In this document: positions 1-7,380 of the stretch, one piece after another
How positions within the stretch are numbered: position 1 is the first letter of the stretch
Layout of the letters: the number at the start of each line of letters is the position of its first letter
Origin: an uncultured beta proteobacterium
Lineage (GTDB): Bacteria > Pseudomonadota > Gammaproteobacteria > Burkholderiales > Burkholderiaceae
Direction of reading: 5' to 3'
Assembly (NCBI GenBank): GCA_903938955.1
Contig: CAJAFJ010000383.1
Location: 1 to 7,380, forward strand
Length of the DNA stretch: 7,380 bases
Program-made: the position numbers and the translations under genes
Notes under the pieces: generated by a model
The model's database searches: none
Told to the model about the DNA's origin: nothing
The model's input: only the letters and a program-made list of their open reading frames with translations

Positions 1-1103
<1,103 letters not shown>

Positions 1104-1118
1104 CCAGGACATTTCAGT

Positions 1119-1150
1119 GATTCCCCTCCCTGCAAGAGAGGGGGTGAATC
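1119..1150 (+). repeat. Imperfect GC-rich hairpin between the IS and the metabolic cluster
   Basis: GATTC at 1119-1123 pairs with GAATC at 1146-1150, and CCCTC at 1124-1128 pairs with GAGGG at 1138-1142. A 3-nt bulge is left on the right arm, and the loop is 9 nt. No T-run follows, so it is not a clear Rho-independent terminator. It resembles the short CCCTC/GAGGG dispersed palindromes found in many GC-rich proteobacterial genomes, but I cannot count copies from one window. The rest of the 1112-1216 gap holds only the ribosome binding site of the next gene and no recognisable promoter. Confidence 0.45.
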
Positions 1151-1204
1151 CAGGGCGTTCCGATAAGCTTCAGTCAACGCTCTAACTGATTCAAAGGGCA
1201 TAAC

Positions 1205-1210
1205 AAGGAG
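1205..1210 (+). promoter_or_regulatory. Shine-Dalgarno site of the dioxygenase gene
   Basis: AAGGAG is a strong ribosome binding site six bases before the ATG at 1217. It fixes that start, and it marks the beginning of the translated cluster after the IS. Confidence 0.8.
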
Positions 1211-1216
1211 ACAAGC

Positions 1217-2128
1217 ATGACCGTAGACAGTTCCCCCGCTGCCCCCGCAGTGATAAGTGCCCAATCGCGCACCACCTCATTTCAAGTTGAGCCATTGACG
1301 GGCGCCCTTGGGGCGCAAATCAACAACATCCACCTGGGCGCTGCTTCGCGCGATCCAGCAATGATGGAAGAGATCCGCGCTTTGCTACTCAAGCACAAAG
1401 TGCTGTTCTTCCGTGACCAGGACATTGCTCGCTCCGAGCACGTGGCCTTTGCCAAATATTTTGGTGAACTGGAAGACCATCCTGTCGCCGGAAGTGACCC
1501 TGAAAACCCCGGCTTGGTACGCATTTACAAGAGCCCGGACGTGCCTAACGACCGTTATGAAAACGCCTGGCACACCGATGCGACCTGGCGTGAAAAGCCG
1601 CCAATGGGCTGTGTGCTTCGCTGTGTGGAATGCCCGTCCGTGGGGGGGGACACCATGTGGGCCAACATGGTTCTGGCTTATGAAAATCTGCCAGAGCACA
1701 TCAAAACCCAAATCGCCCCCTTACGTGCCCGTCACAGCATTGAGGCCACCTTTGGCGCCGCCATGCCGATCGAGAAACGCCTGGCACTCAAGGCTCAGTT
1801 TCCGGACCCTGAGCACCCTGTGGTGCGGACCCACCCGGAGACCGGCGAAAAAATTCTGTTTGTGAACCCGTTCACCACCCACATCACCAACTTTCACACC
1901 GCAGCCAATGTGCGCTTCGGGCAAGACTATGCACCCGGCGCCTCCAACTTGTTGCAGTACCTCATCAGCCAGGCGCAGATTCCGGAGTACCAGGTGCGCT
2001 GGCGCTGGAAACCGAACAGCATGGCCATGTGGGACAACCGCAGCACACAGCACTATGCAGTGATGGATTACAAGCCCTGCTTCCGCAAGATGGAACGCGC
2101 CGGGATCATGGGCGACGCGCCTTATTGA
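1217..2128 (+). CDS. TauD/TfdA-family Fe(II)/2-oxoglutarate-dependent dioxygenase
   Basis: This 303-residue protein has the double-stranded beta-helix fold of the TauD family, whose members oxidise a substrate C-H bond while converting 2-oxoglutarate and O2 to succinate and CO2 in the cytosol. The iron triad is visible: H119 and D121 in AWHTDATW, and H279 in MWDNRSTQHYAV. T146 (GGDT) and R290 fall at the spacing of the 2-oxoglutarate ligands of E. coli TauD (T126, R266). R294 lines up with TauD R270, which contacts the taurine sulfonate, so an anionic substrate is plausible. Residue E115 replaces the TauD active-site N95, so taurine itself is not assured. Alkylsulfatase (AtsK-like) or another acid-oxidising role is equally possible. 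The start has a good SD; residues 1-20 are a low-complexity leader. A G8 tract lies at 1642-1649. The next gene starts 45 nt downstream on the same strand. Confidence 0.9.
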   Translation: MTVDSSPAAPAVISAQSRTTSFQVEPLTGALGAQINNIHLGAASRDPAMMEEIRALLLKHKVLFFRDQDIARSEHVAFAKYFGELEDHPVAGSDPENPGLVRIYKSPDVPNDRYENAWHTDATWREKPPMGCVLRCVECPSVGGDTMWANMVLAYENLPEHIKTQIAPLRARHSIEATFGAAMPIEKRLALKAQFPDPEHPVVRTHPETGEKILFVNPFTTHITNFHTAANVRFGQDYAPGASNLLQYLISQAQIPEYQVRWRWKPNSMAMWDNRSTQHYAVMDYKPCFRKMERAGIMGDAPY

Positions 2129-2173
2129 TCACTGCTTCAGACATTCAACCCATAACCCAATCAAGGACACAAC

Positions 2174-3229
2174 ATGAATTTCACAGACGGTTCACTCTTC
2201 CCTGAAAACCAGGAAAAATTGGTAATTACCTGCGCTCCCTACGGCCCCGAGTGGGAGCCATCCGACTTTCCGCAAGACATTCCTGTCACGATGGAAGAGC
2301 AGATTCAAAAAGCAGTGGATTGCTACAACGCCGGTGCAACCGTCATCCACATCCATGTGCGTGAACTCGACGGCAAGGGCTCAAAGCGTCTGTCCAAGTT
2401 CAATGAGCTGATCGCCGGCATCCGTGCCCGCGTTCCCGACATGATCTTGCAGGTGGGTGGCTCCATTTCCTTCGCTCCCGAGGCAGACGGCGATGTCGCA
2501 AAGTGGTTGTCGGACGACACCCGCCACATGCTGGCGGAGTTGAGCCCGAAGCCCGACCAGGTCACTATTGCCATCAACAGCAACCAGATGAACGTGGTCG
2601 AGCAAATGTGCGCCGCCGACGTTGCCGGCACCAGCCTGGGAACCCCCGAGGGCATGGCGGCCTATAGCGAGATGACCATTCCCGCCGGCCCTTCCTGGGT
2701 TGAGGAGCACATCAAGCGCTTGTCGGCCAATGGCATACAGACCCACTTTCAGTTGGCGAACATCACCCAGATCGAAACCGTGGAACGCAATATGCGCCGC
2801 GGTGCCTGCAACGTGCCGCTGATTCTGACCTGGGTCGCCATTGGTGGTGGGTTCGATCAGCCCAATCTCTACAACCTGGCCAATTTTGTGCGCGCTTGCC
2901 CGGATGGTGCGGTGCTGACGCTGGAGACCTCCATGCTCAACGTGCTGCCGATCAATATGATGGCCATTGCCATGGGTCTCCATGTGCGCTGCGGCATTGA
3001 GGACAACATCTGGACGCAGGACCGTTCACGCAAGATGAGCACGGTGGAGCAGATTGAGCAACTGGTTCGCATTGCCAAGGAATGCGGCCGCCCGGTCGCT
3101 AACGCCAAGGAAGCCCGCAAAATTTACCGCATTGGCGAGTTTTACAGCAACGCAGATGAAACCCTGGCGCGCAACGGCTTTTCGCCCAATCGCAAGCCGG
3201 GTCAAAAAGGCTGCACCCAGCACGCTTGA
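2174..3229 (+). CDS. Beta-keto acid cleavage enzyme (BKACE/DUF849, 3-keto-5-aminohexanoate cleavage family), long form
   Basis: This 351-residue protein belongs to the BKACE family, zinc TIM-barrel enzymes that condense a beta-keto acid with acetyl-CoA and split it to acetoacetate and a new CoA ester. The zinc-binding HxH is H59/H61 (VIHIHVRE) and the third ligand fits E276 in RCGIEDNIW. R272 and D277 match the catalytic Arg226 and Asp231 of the lysine-fermentation enzyme Kce (numbering from memory), and S97 (VGGS) fits its Ser82. Kce has about 276 residues, so this one is longer: about 13 extra at the N-terminus, about 33 between the HxH and RxxxED motifs, and about 29 at the C-terminus. The ATG has an AAGGA SD at 2163-2167. 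Substrate is set by barrel-end residues and cannot be assigned; dehydrocarnitine, keto-aminohexanoate and keto-adipate types exist in the family. Confidence 0.9.
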   Translation: MNFTDGSLFPENQEKLVITCAPYGPEWEPSDFPQDIPVTMEEQIQKAVDCYNAGATVIHIHVRELDGKGSKRLSKFNELIAGIRARVPDMILQVGGSISFAPEADGDVAKWLSDDTRHMLAELSPKPDQVTIAINSNQMNVVEQMCAADVAGTSLGTPEGMAAYSEMTIPAGPSWVEEHIKRLSANGIQTHFQLANITQIETVERNMRRGACNVPLILTWVAIGGGFDQPNLYNLANFVRACPDGAVLTLETSMLNVLPINMMAIAMGLHVRCGIEDNIWTQDRSRKMSTVEQIEQLVRIAKECGRPVANAKEARKIYRIGEFYSNADETLARNGFSPNRKPGQKGCTQHA

Positions 3230-3239
3230 GGCACACACC

Positions 3240-3833
3240 ATGGTCACGCACCCTGTTACCGTTTTGATTGTTCCCGGTCTGCGTGACCAGGTCGCGTCTC
3301 ATTGGCAAACGCTGCTGGAGACGCGCTTGCGCACCCAGGGCCAGGCGGTGGCGTCGGTGCCACCCATGGGCCGGGCCGATCTTGATTGCGCTACCAAGGT
3401 GGCGGCGATTGAAGAAGCGGTCGCGGCCATCGACGGCCCTATCGTTTTGGTGGCTCATAGTGGCGGCTGCATCATGGTGGCGCACTGGGCTGGGCAGACA
3501 CATCAGACACACCGTATTCATGCGGCCTTGTTGGCCACGCCGCCCGATTTTGAGCAGCCCATGCCCGAAGGCTATCCGAGTCAGGAGGCGCTGCAACAGG
3601 GGGGCTGGTTTCCGGTGCCGCGTGGGCCACTCCCGTTTCGCAGTCTGGTCGCCGCCAGCCGTAACGACCCGCTGGGTCGTTACGAAACAGTGGCTGAACT
3701 GGCACGGGGCTGGGGTAGCGAACTGATGGATTTAGGCGAGGTGGGGCACCTTAACCCGGCCTCTGGTTTTGGTGACTGGCCTTTGGCAGACACCCTCATT
3801 CAACAACTCTCCCAAGCGCCCCAGGCGGTTTGA
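3240..3833 (+). CDS. RBBP9/YdeN-family alpha/beta serine hydrolase
   Basis: This 197-residue protein matches the length and layout of the RBBP9/YdeN serine hydrolases. The N-terminal strand and turn are LIVPGLRD (residues 9-16). The nucleophile elbow VAHSGGC carries S74, the acid is probably D143 (SRNDPLGR) and the histidine is H170 (GEVGHLNPASGFGDWP), giving a complete Ser-Asp-His triad. No signal peptide is seen, so it should be cytosolic. The frame is open upstream into the previous gene, but the ATG at 3240 is chosen because it has a GAGG SD eight bases before it and starts right at the first conserved strand. It lies 10 nt after the BKACE stop, so coupled translation is likely. Natural substrates of the family are mostly unknown; an ester, lactone or thioester intermediate is a guess from context. 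A perfect hairpin lies in the gene at 3660-3684. Confidence 0.85.
   Translation: MVTHPVTVLIVPGLRDQVASHWQTLLETRLRTQGQAVASVPPMGRADLDCATKVAAIEEAVAAIDGPIVLVAHSGGCIMVAHWAGQTHQTHRIHAALLATPPDFEQPMPEGYPSQEALQQGGWFPVPRGPLPFRSLVAASRNDPLGRYETVAELARGWGSELMDLGEVGHLNPASGFGDWPLADTLIQQLSQAPQAV
3660..3684 (+). repeat. Perfect 11-bp inverted repeat with 3-nt loop inside the hydrolase gene
   Basis: CGTAACGACCC (3660-3670) and GGGTCGTTACG (3674-3684) are exact reverse complements around GCT. The stem has 7 G-C and 4 A-T pairs, so it should be stable in mRNA. It covers codons for RNDPLGRYE, including the likely catalytic Asp143. No T-run follows, so it is not a standard terminator. Confidence 0.8.
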
Positions 3834-3846
3834 GGGACAACTTCGC

Positions 3847-3850
3847 AGGA
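3847..3850 (+). promoter_or_regulatory. Shine-Dalgarno site deciding the reductase start
   Basis: AGGA sits six bases before the ATG at 3857. An in-frame TTG at 3830 would add nine residues but overlaps the hydrolase stop, has no SD and gives an N-terminus before the first conserved strand, so the ATG is preferred. Confidence 0.7.
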
Positions 3851-3856
3851 ATACTC

Positions 3857-4828
3857 ATGGCACAAGCAATACGTTTATCCCAGACCGGTGGCACCGAGGT
3901 GCTGAAACTGGAAACCGTCGAGGTCGGCGACCCCGGCCCGGGTCAGGCACGCGTGCGTCACAGTTTTGTGGCGGTCAATTTCATTGACATTTACTTTCGC
4001 ACCGGCCGCTACCCCATGCCCTTGCCCAATGGACTGGGCTCGGACGCGGTGGGTGTGGTCGAAGCGGTTGGCCCGGGCGTCACCGACATCAAGGCGGGCG
4101 ACCGGGTCGGCTACCTGCTGGGGCCGCAAGGGGCTTACTGCGACGTGCGGGTGATGCCGGCTGATGTGCTGATTCCGCTGCCCGATGGCGTGAGTGACCG
4201 CACGGCCTCCGCACTCATGATGAAAGGCTTGACCGCCCAGTACCTGTTCCGCCAGGTGTACCCGCTCAAGGGCGGCGAAACCATTCTGTACCACGCCGCA
4301 GCTGGCGGTGTCGGCCTGGTGGCGTGCCAGTGGGCCAAAGCCCTGGGTGTGACCATGATCGGCACGGTCAGCACCGACGAAAAGGCGGAATTGGCCCGTG
4401 CTCACGGATGCACCCACACCATCGTGACCTCCCGCGAAGACATTGCCAAGCGCGTGCGTGAAATCACCGACGGCAAAGGCGTGCCGGTGGTGTATGACTC
4501 GGTGGGTAAAGACACGCTGATGGCCTCGCTGGACAGCTTGCAGCCCCGGGGTGCGCTGATCAGCAACGGCACCAGCTCCGGCCCGGTCGTGATTGACACC
4601 ACGCTGCTGGCTGTCAAAGGTTCGATCTGGGTCACGCGCCCGGCCATGATTCACTACGCCACGCCCCGTGCGCACATGCTGGACATGGCCAAAGAACTGT
4701 TTGACCTGGTGCTGGCCGGAAAAATCAAGGGCGAACCGAACCAGAGCTTCGCGCTGGCCGATGCGGCCCAAGCACACCAGGCACTGGAATCCCGTCAAAC
4801 CGTGGGCGCCACGGTACTGGTGCCCTAA
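3857..4828 (+). CDS. Quinone oxidoreductase-type NADPH reductase (zinc-free MDR superfamily)
   Basis: The 323-residue protein is a typical full-length NADPH:quinone reductase (QOR) of the medium-chain dehydrogenase/reductase superfamily. The N-terminal GroES-like domain has the QOR signature NFIDIYFRTGRYP (residues 41-53) and GSDAVGVVEAVG (61-72). The Rossmann domain has AAAGGVG (147-153) for the cofactor, followed by CQWAKALG. The zinc-ligand cysteines and histidines of alcohol dehydrogenases are absent at the expected places, so it is a reductase of quinones, enones or enoyl compounds, not a zinc alcohol dehydrogenase. In this cluster it could reduce an unsaturated or quinone-like intermediate, which is inference. 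It begins 23 nt after the hydrolase and ends 1 nt before the transporter start. Crotonyl-CoA reductase-like activity is a less likely alternative, since those enzymes are usually longer. Confidence 0.92.
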   Translation: MAQAIRLSQTGGTEVLKLETVEVGDPGPGQARVRHSFVAVNFIDIYFRTGRYPMPLPNGLGSDAVGVVEAVGPGVTDIKAGDRVGYLLGPQGAYCDVRVMPADVLIPLPDGVSDRTASALMMKGLTAQYLFRQVYPLKGGETILYHAAAGGVGLVACQWAKALGVTMIGTVSTDEKAELARAHGCTHTIVTSREDIAKRVREITDGKGVPVVYDSVGKDTLMASLDSLQPRGALISNGTSSGPVVIDTTLLAVKGSIWVTRPAMIHYATPRAHMLDMAKELFDLVLAGKIKGEPNQSFALADAAQAHQALESRQTVGATVLVP

Positions 4829-4829
4829 C

Positions 4830-6131
4830 ATGCACATCGACCCCAACGCGCCGCAGCGCGACACCTACCTGCATGGCAAAGGACCGGCCTGGTTCGCGTT
4901 TTTCATGACCATGGCGCTGATGATGTTTGACTACATCGACCGCCAGGTGATCGTCTCGCTGTTTCCCCACATCAAGGCGGCCTGGGGTTTGTCTGACACA
5001 CAGTTGGGCGCACTGGTTTCGGTGGTGTCGGTCACGGTAGCGCTGGGAGCCTTGCCGATTGCGCTGCTGGCCGACCGTGCCAGCCGGGTCAAAAGCATTG
5101 TGGTCATGGCCACCGCCTGGAGTTTGGCCACCATTTCCTGCATGTTCACCCGCAACTACAGCCAACTGTTGGTGGCTCGCGCCATGGTGGGTGTCGGCGA
5201 AGCGGGCTACGGCTCAGTGGGGGCCGCGCTGATTGCCAGCCACTTCCCATCGCGGATGCGCGGGGCCTTGATGGCGGGATTTTTCGCCATGGCATCGGTT
5301 GGCTCGGTTTTGGGTGTGGTGCTGGGCGGGATGATCGCCACCCGCTGGGGCTGGCAAGCGGCTTTTGGCGTGGTCGGCCTACCCGGTCTGGCGTTGGCCC
5401 TGCTGTACCTCAAGGTGCGTGATTACCCTACGGTCAAGCTGGATTCGCAGCGGGAGCAGGCTGCCAGCACAGTGGGCAGTGCAGCCGTCTTTGCCGCCAA
5501 GGCGGTCTTTCGGTCACGCACCATTCTGTGGGCTTGTGCCGGCAGTGCGGCCCAGTTGATTGTGGTGTCGTCCATTTGGTCGTGGATGCCGAGTTTTTTA
5601 AACCGCATCCACGGCATGCCGGCCGACCAGGCCGCCATCAAGGCCGCCATGGTGGTGCTGTGTGGTGCGCTGGGCAGCGTGGTCTGGGGTATGGCAGCCG
5701 ACCGGGTCGGCGCACGCTCACCGCGCGGCAAGTTGTGGTTTCTCTCCTTCGTCTGTCTGCTGTCCATGGTGGTGCTGTCATTGGCGTTCAGGGCAGAGGC
5801 GTTGCACTTGGCACTGACACCTCAGACCCAGTTTGCCTTGGTGGCCTTCGGTGGGTTTTTGATGACGTGCACGGTGGGGCCCGTGTCCGCCATCGTGATG
5901 AACGTGATTCACCCAGGAGTGCGCGCCACCGGGTCGTCCGTGTTGTCCATTTTCCAGAATCTTTTTGGCTTGGCTTTAGGTCCGGTCATTGCAGGTACCT
6001 TGTCGGATGCGTGGGGAATCACCAGCGCACTGGCCGTCATGCCCCTGTTTTCCGTGCTTGCTGCCGCGGCCTTTGTGCGTGCATCAGGCAGTTATGAGAG
6101 TGATATGAAGTCCGTTGAGGAGACCCTATGA
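4830..6131 (+). CDS. Major facilitator superfamily transporter (12 TM)
   Basis: This 433-residue inner-membrane protein shows about twelve hydrophobic segments, roughly at 21-42, 58-80, 88-106, 112-134, 146-168, 174-194, 233-256, 270-290, 301-320, 333-358, 366-390 and 397-416. A hydrophilic central loop lies at 196-232. MFS marks are the TM1 motif DYIDRQV (34-40), the loop 2-3 motif LLADRASR (79-86) with a weaker second-half copy AADRVGAR (289-296), and GEAGYG in TM4 (123-128). These motifs fit the Spinster-like and organic-anion branches of the superfamily, so uptake of an organic acid is plausible, but the substrate is not readable. The ATG at 4830 comes one base after the reductase stop and has no clear SD, so it probably relies on translational coupling. 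Its TGA overlaps the next ATG. Confidence 0.92.
   Translation: MHIDPNAPQRDTYLHGKGPAWFAFFMTMALMMFDYIDRQVIVSLFPHIKAAWGLSDTQLGALVSVVSVTVALGALPIALLADRASRVKSIVVMATAWSLATISCMFTRNYSQLLVARAMVGVGEAGYGSVGAALIASHFPSRMRGALMAGFFAMASVGSVLGVVLGGMIATRWGWQAAFGVVGLPGLALALLYLKVRDYPTVKLDSQREQAASTVGSAAVFAAKAVFRSRTILWACAGSAAQLIVVSSIWSWMPSFLNRIHGMPADQAAIKAAMVVLCGALGSVVWGMAADRVGARSPRGKLWFLSFVCLLSMVVLSLAFRAEALHLALTPQTQFALVAFGGFLMTCTVGPVSAIVMNVIHPGVRATGSSVLSIFQNLFGLALGPVIAGTLSDAWGITSALAVMPLFSVLAAAAFVRASGSYESDMKSVEETL
6117..6122 (+). promoter_or_regulatory. Shine-Dalgarno site of the acyl-CoA ligase gene
   Basis: GAGGAG lies five bases before the ATG at 6128, inside the last codons of the transporter gene. It supports 6128 over the in-frame ATG at 6140. 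Confidence 0.75.
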
Positions 6132-7380
6132 AAGCCTGCATGCAACAGCAATCCTTGCTGATTTCAAACCTGTTGGTTCACGCTGAACGCCACCATGGCA
6201 ATCAGGAAATCGTGTCCCGGCGCGTCGAGGGCGACATTCACCGCCAAACCTTTCGCCAGTTGGGCGAGCGTTCGCGCCGCATGGCCAATGCGCTCAAAGC
6301 GCTTGAGCTGCAGTTTGGTGAGCGCATCGGCACCCTGGCCTGGAACGGCTACCGTCACATGGAGCTGTATTACGCGGTGTCCGGCTCGGGCTTGGTATTG
6401 CACACCCTCAACCCACGCCTGCATCCTGACCAACTGGTGTGGATTGCCGACCATGCCGAAGACCAGGTGCTGTTTTTTGACCTGAGCTTTGTGCCCCTGG
6501 TGGAAGCCGTGACGCACCGTGTCAAGACCATCAAGCACTTTGTGGTCATGACCGACCGCGCGCACATGCCCGCCAGCAGCAAGATTCCCAACTTGCTCTG
6601 CTATGAAGACTTGCTGGAGGCCCAAAGCGATCAATTCACCTGGCCTGAGTTTGATGAAAACACGGCCAGCTCGCTGTGTTACACCTCCGGCACCACGGGC
6701 AACCCCAAGGGCGTGTTGTACAGCCACCGCTCCACCGTGCTGCACACCTATGCGGCGGCGCTGCCCGATTCTTTGAGCTGCTCTGCGCGCGATGTGATCC
6801 TGCCAGTGGTGCCCATGTTTCACGTCAACGCCTGGGGTTTGCCTTACGCCGCGTGCATGGTAGGGGCCAAGCTGGTGCTTCCCGGTCCCTTTCTGGATGG
6901 CAAGTCGCTGCACGATTTGTTTGAAACAGAAGGCGTCACGGTGTCTGCCGGTGTGCCGACGGTCTGGCAGGGGCTGCTGACCCATGTGGAGACTAACGGC
7001 CTGCACTTCTCCACCATGCGCCGAACCATCATTGGGGGCTCAGCTTGCCCGCCGGTGATGATGCGAACCTTTCAGGAGCGTTACCAGGTGTCGGTGCAAC
7101 ACGCCTGGGGCATGACCGAAACCAGTCCGGTAGGAACCGTCTGCGCCCTGAAAACAAAGCACCTGGCACTGGATGCAGAGGCGCAACTGGCCGTGCAATA
7201 CAAGCAGGGCCGTGTGGTATTTGGCGTGGACATGAAAATCATCGGCGAGGAGGGCCAGGAACTGCCGCACGATGGCAAAACGGCTGGAGAACTGCTGGTG
7301 CGTGGTCCCTGGGTGGTGGCCGATTATTTTAAAAGCGACAAAGCGTCGCCTCTGGTCGATGGCTGGTTTCCGACCGGCGA
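6128..7380 (+). CDS. AMP-forming acyl-CoA ligase, AlkK-like (3' end cut by window)
   Basis: The frame is open from the ATG to the window end (417 full codons plus two bases) and encodes most of an ANL-superfamily ligase, usually about 540 residues. These enzymes activate a carboxylic acid with ATP to an acyl-AMP and then to the CoA thioester. Visible core motifs are the P-loop [11 protein letters not shown] (185-195), PMFHVNAWG (229-237), GGSACPP (303-309), the adenine-binding WGMTET (327-332) and WFPTG (413-417), which precedes the ATP-ribose-binding Asp cut at the window edge. The C-terminal lid with its catalytic lysine lies outside. The order and spacing resemble medium- or long-chain fatty-acid CoA ligases of the AlkK type rather than aryl-CoA ligases, but chain length cannot be fixed. 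The start overlaps the transporter stop by 4 nt (ATGA), implying coupled translation. In the pathway it would provide the CoA ester of the imported acid or of an oxidised product. Confidence 0.92.
   Translation, partial: MKACMQQQSLLISNLLVHAERHHGNQEIVSRRVEGDIHRQTFRQLGERSRRMANALKALELQFGERIGTLAWNGYRHMELYYAVSGSGLVLHTLNPRLHPDQLVWIADHAEDQVLFFDLSFVPLVEAVTHRVKTIKHFVVMTDRAHMPASSKIPNLLCYEDLLEAQSDQFTWPEFDENTASSLCYTSGTTGNPKGVLYSHRSTVLHTYAAALPDSLSCSARDVILPVVPMFHVNAWGLPYAACMVGAKLVLPGPFLDGKSLHDLFETEGVTVSAGVPTVWQGLLTHVETNGLHFSTMRRTIIGGSACPPVMMRTFQERYQVSVQHAWGMTETSPVGTVCALKTKHLALDAEAQLAVQYKQGRVVFGVDMKIIGEEGQELPHDGKTAGELLVRGPWVVADYFKSDKASPLVDGWFPTG

Noticed and set aside
1112..1216. Possible sigma-70 promoter before the dioxygenase
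   Set aside because: TTGACC at 1100 lacks a -10 at proper spacing, and the CATAAC at 1199-1204 lacks a -35. I do not call a promoter.
1652..1671. 7-bp inverted repeat ACCATGT/ACATGGT with 6-nt loop in the dioxygenase gene
   Set aside because: It is short and within coding sequence, and pairs of this size are expected by chance in several kilobases.
2381..2983. 200-codon minus-strand open frame inside the BKACE gene
   Set aside because: It overlaps a conserved enzyme completely, shows no family motif and has no fitting ribosome binding site.
3054..3239. Upstream extension of the hydrolase frame into the BKACE gene
   Set aside because: The extra 62 residues are a shadow of BKACE codons. The ATG at 3240 has an SD and begins at the first conserved strand.
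4668..4829. Upstream extension of the transporter frame into the reductase gene
   Set aside because: The 54 extra residues are Trp/Arg-rich shadow sequence. The TM1 region and MFS motifs follow the ATG at 4830.
3875..4864. Long open frame (329 codons) on the minus strand across the reductase gene
   Set aside because: It mirrors a well-supported gene, its product is rich in His, Arg and Gln with no recognisable fold, and it reflects GC-biased codon positions of the sense gene.

Overview
The window looks like chromosomal or large-plasmid DNA from a GC-rich betaproteobacterium. A member of the Burkholderiales/Comamonadaceae is my inference, from base composition, codon use and the style of the proteins; nothing in the window proves it. 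It has two parts: the right-hand end of an IS3-family insertion sequence (1 to about 1111), and a tightly packed, same-strand cluster of six metabolic genes (1217 to past 7380).

The IS part holds the 3' end of orfA and all of orfB, the DDE transposase. They are joined by an A7 slippery tract followed by a stem-loop, the usual arrangement for programmed -1 frameshifting. A candidate right terminal repeat ends at 1111. The left end lies outside the window. A 105-bp gap with an imperfect hairpin separates the IS from the first metabolic gene, and I see no convincing promoter in it.

The cluster reads in order: a TauD/TfdA-type Fe(II)/2-oxoglutarate dioxygenase; a long member of the beta-keto acid cleavage enzyme family (BKACE, DUF849, 'Kce'); a small RBBP9/YdeN-type serine hydrolase; a zinc-free quinone oxidoreductase-type NADPH reductase; a 12-TM MFS transporter; and an AlkK-like acyl-CoA ligase cut by the window end. 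Gaps are 45, 10, 23 and 1 nt, then a 4-nt overlap, so one transcript is likely.

Together they suggest uptake and breakdown of an organic acid. The transporter would bring it in, and the dioxygenase would hydroxylate it or remove a group. The ligase would make a CoA ester, the reductase would act on an enone or quinone-like intermediate, and BKACE would cleave a beta-keto acid with acetyl-CoA to acetoacetate and a new acyl-CoA. The substrate and the order of steps cannot be read from the sequence. I find no CRISPR array, tRNA, rRNA or defence system. The less ordinary items are the gene combination itself, the enlarged BKACE, a perfect 11-bp hairpin inside the hydrolase gene, and a G8 tract at the cofactor-binding region of the dioxygenase.
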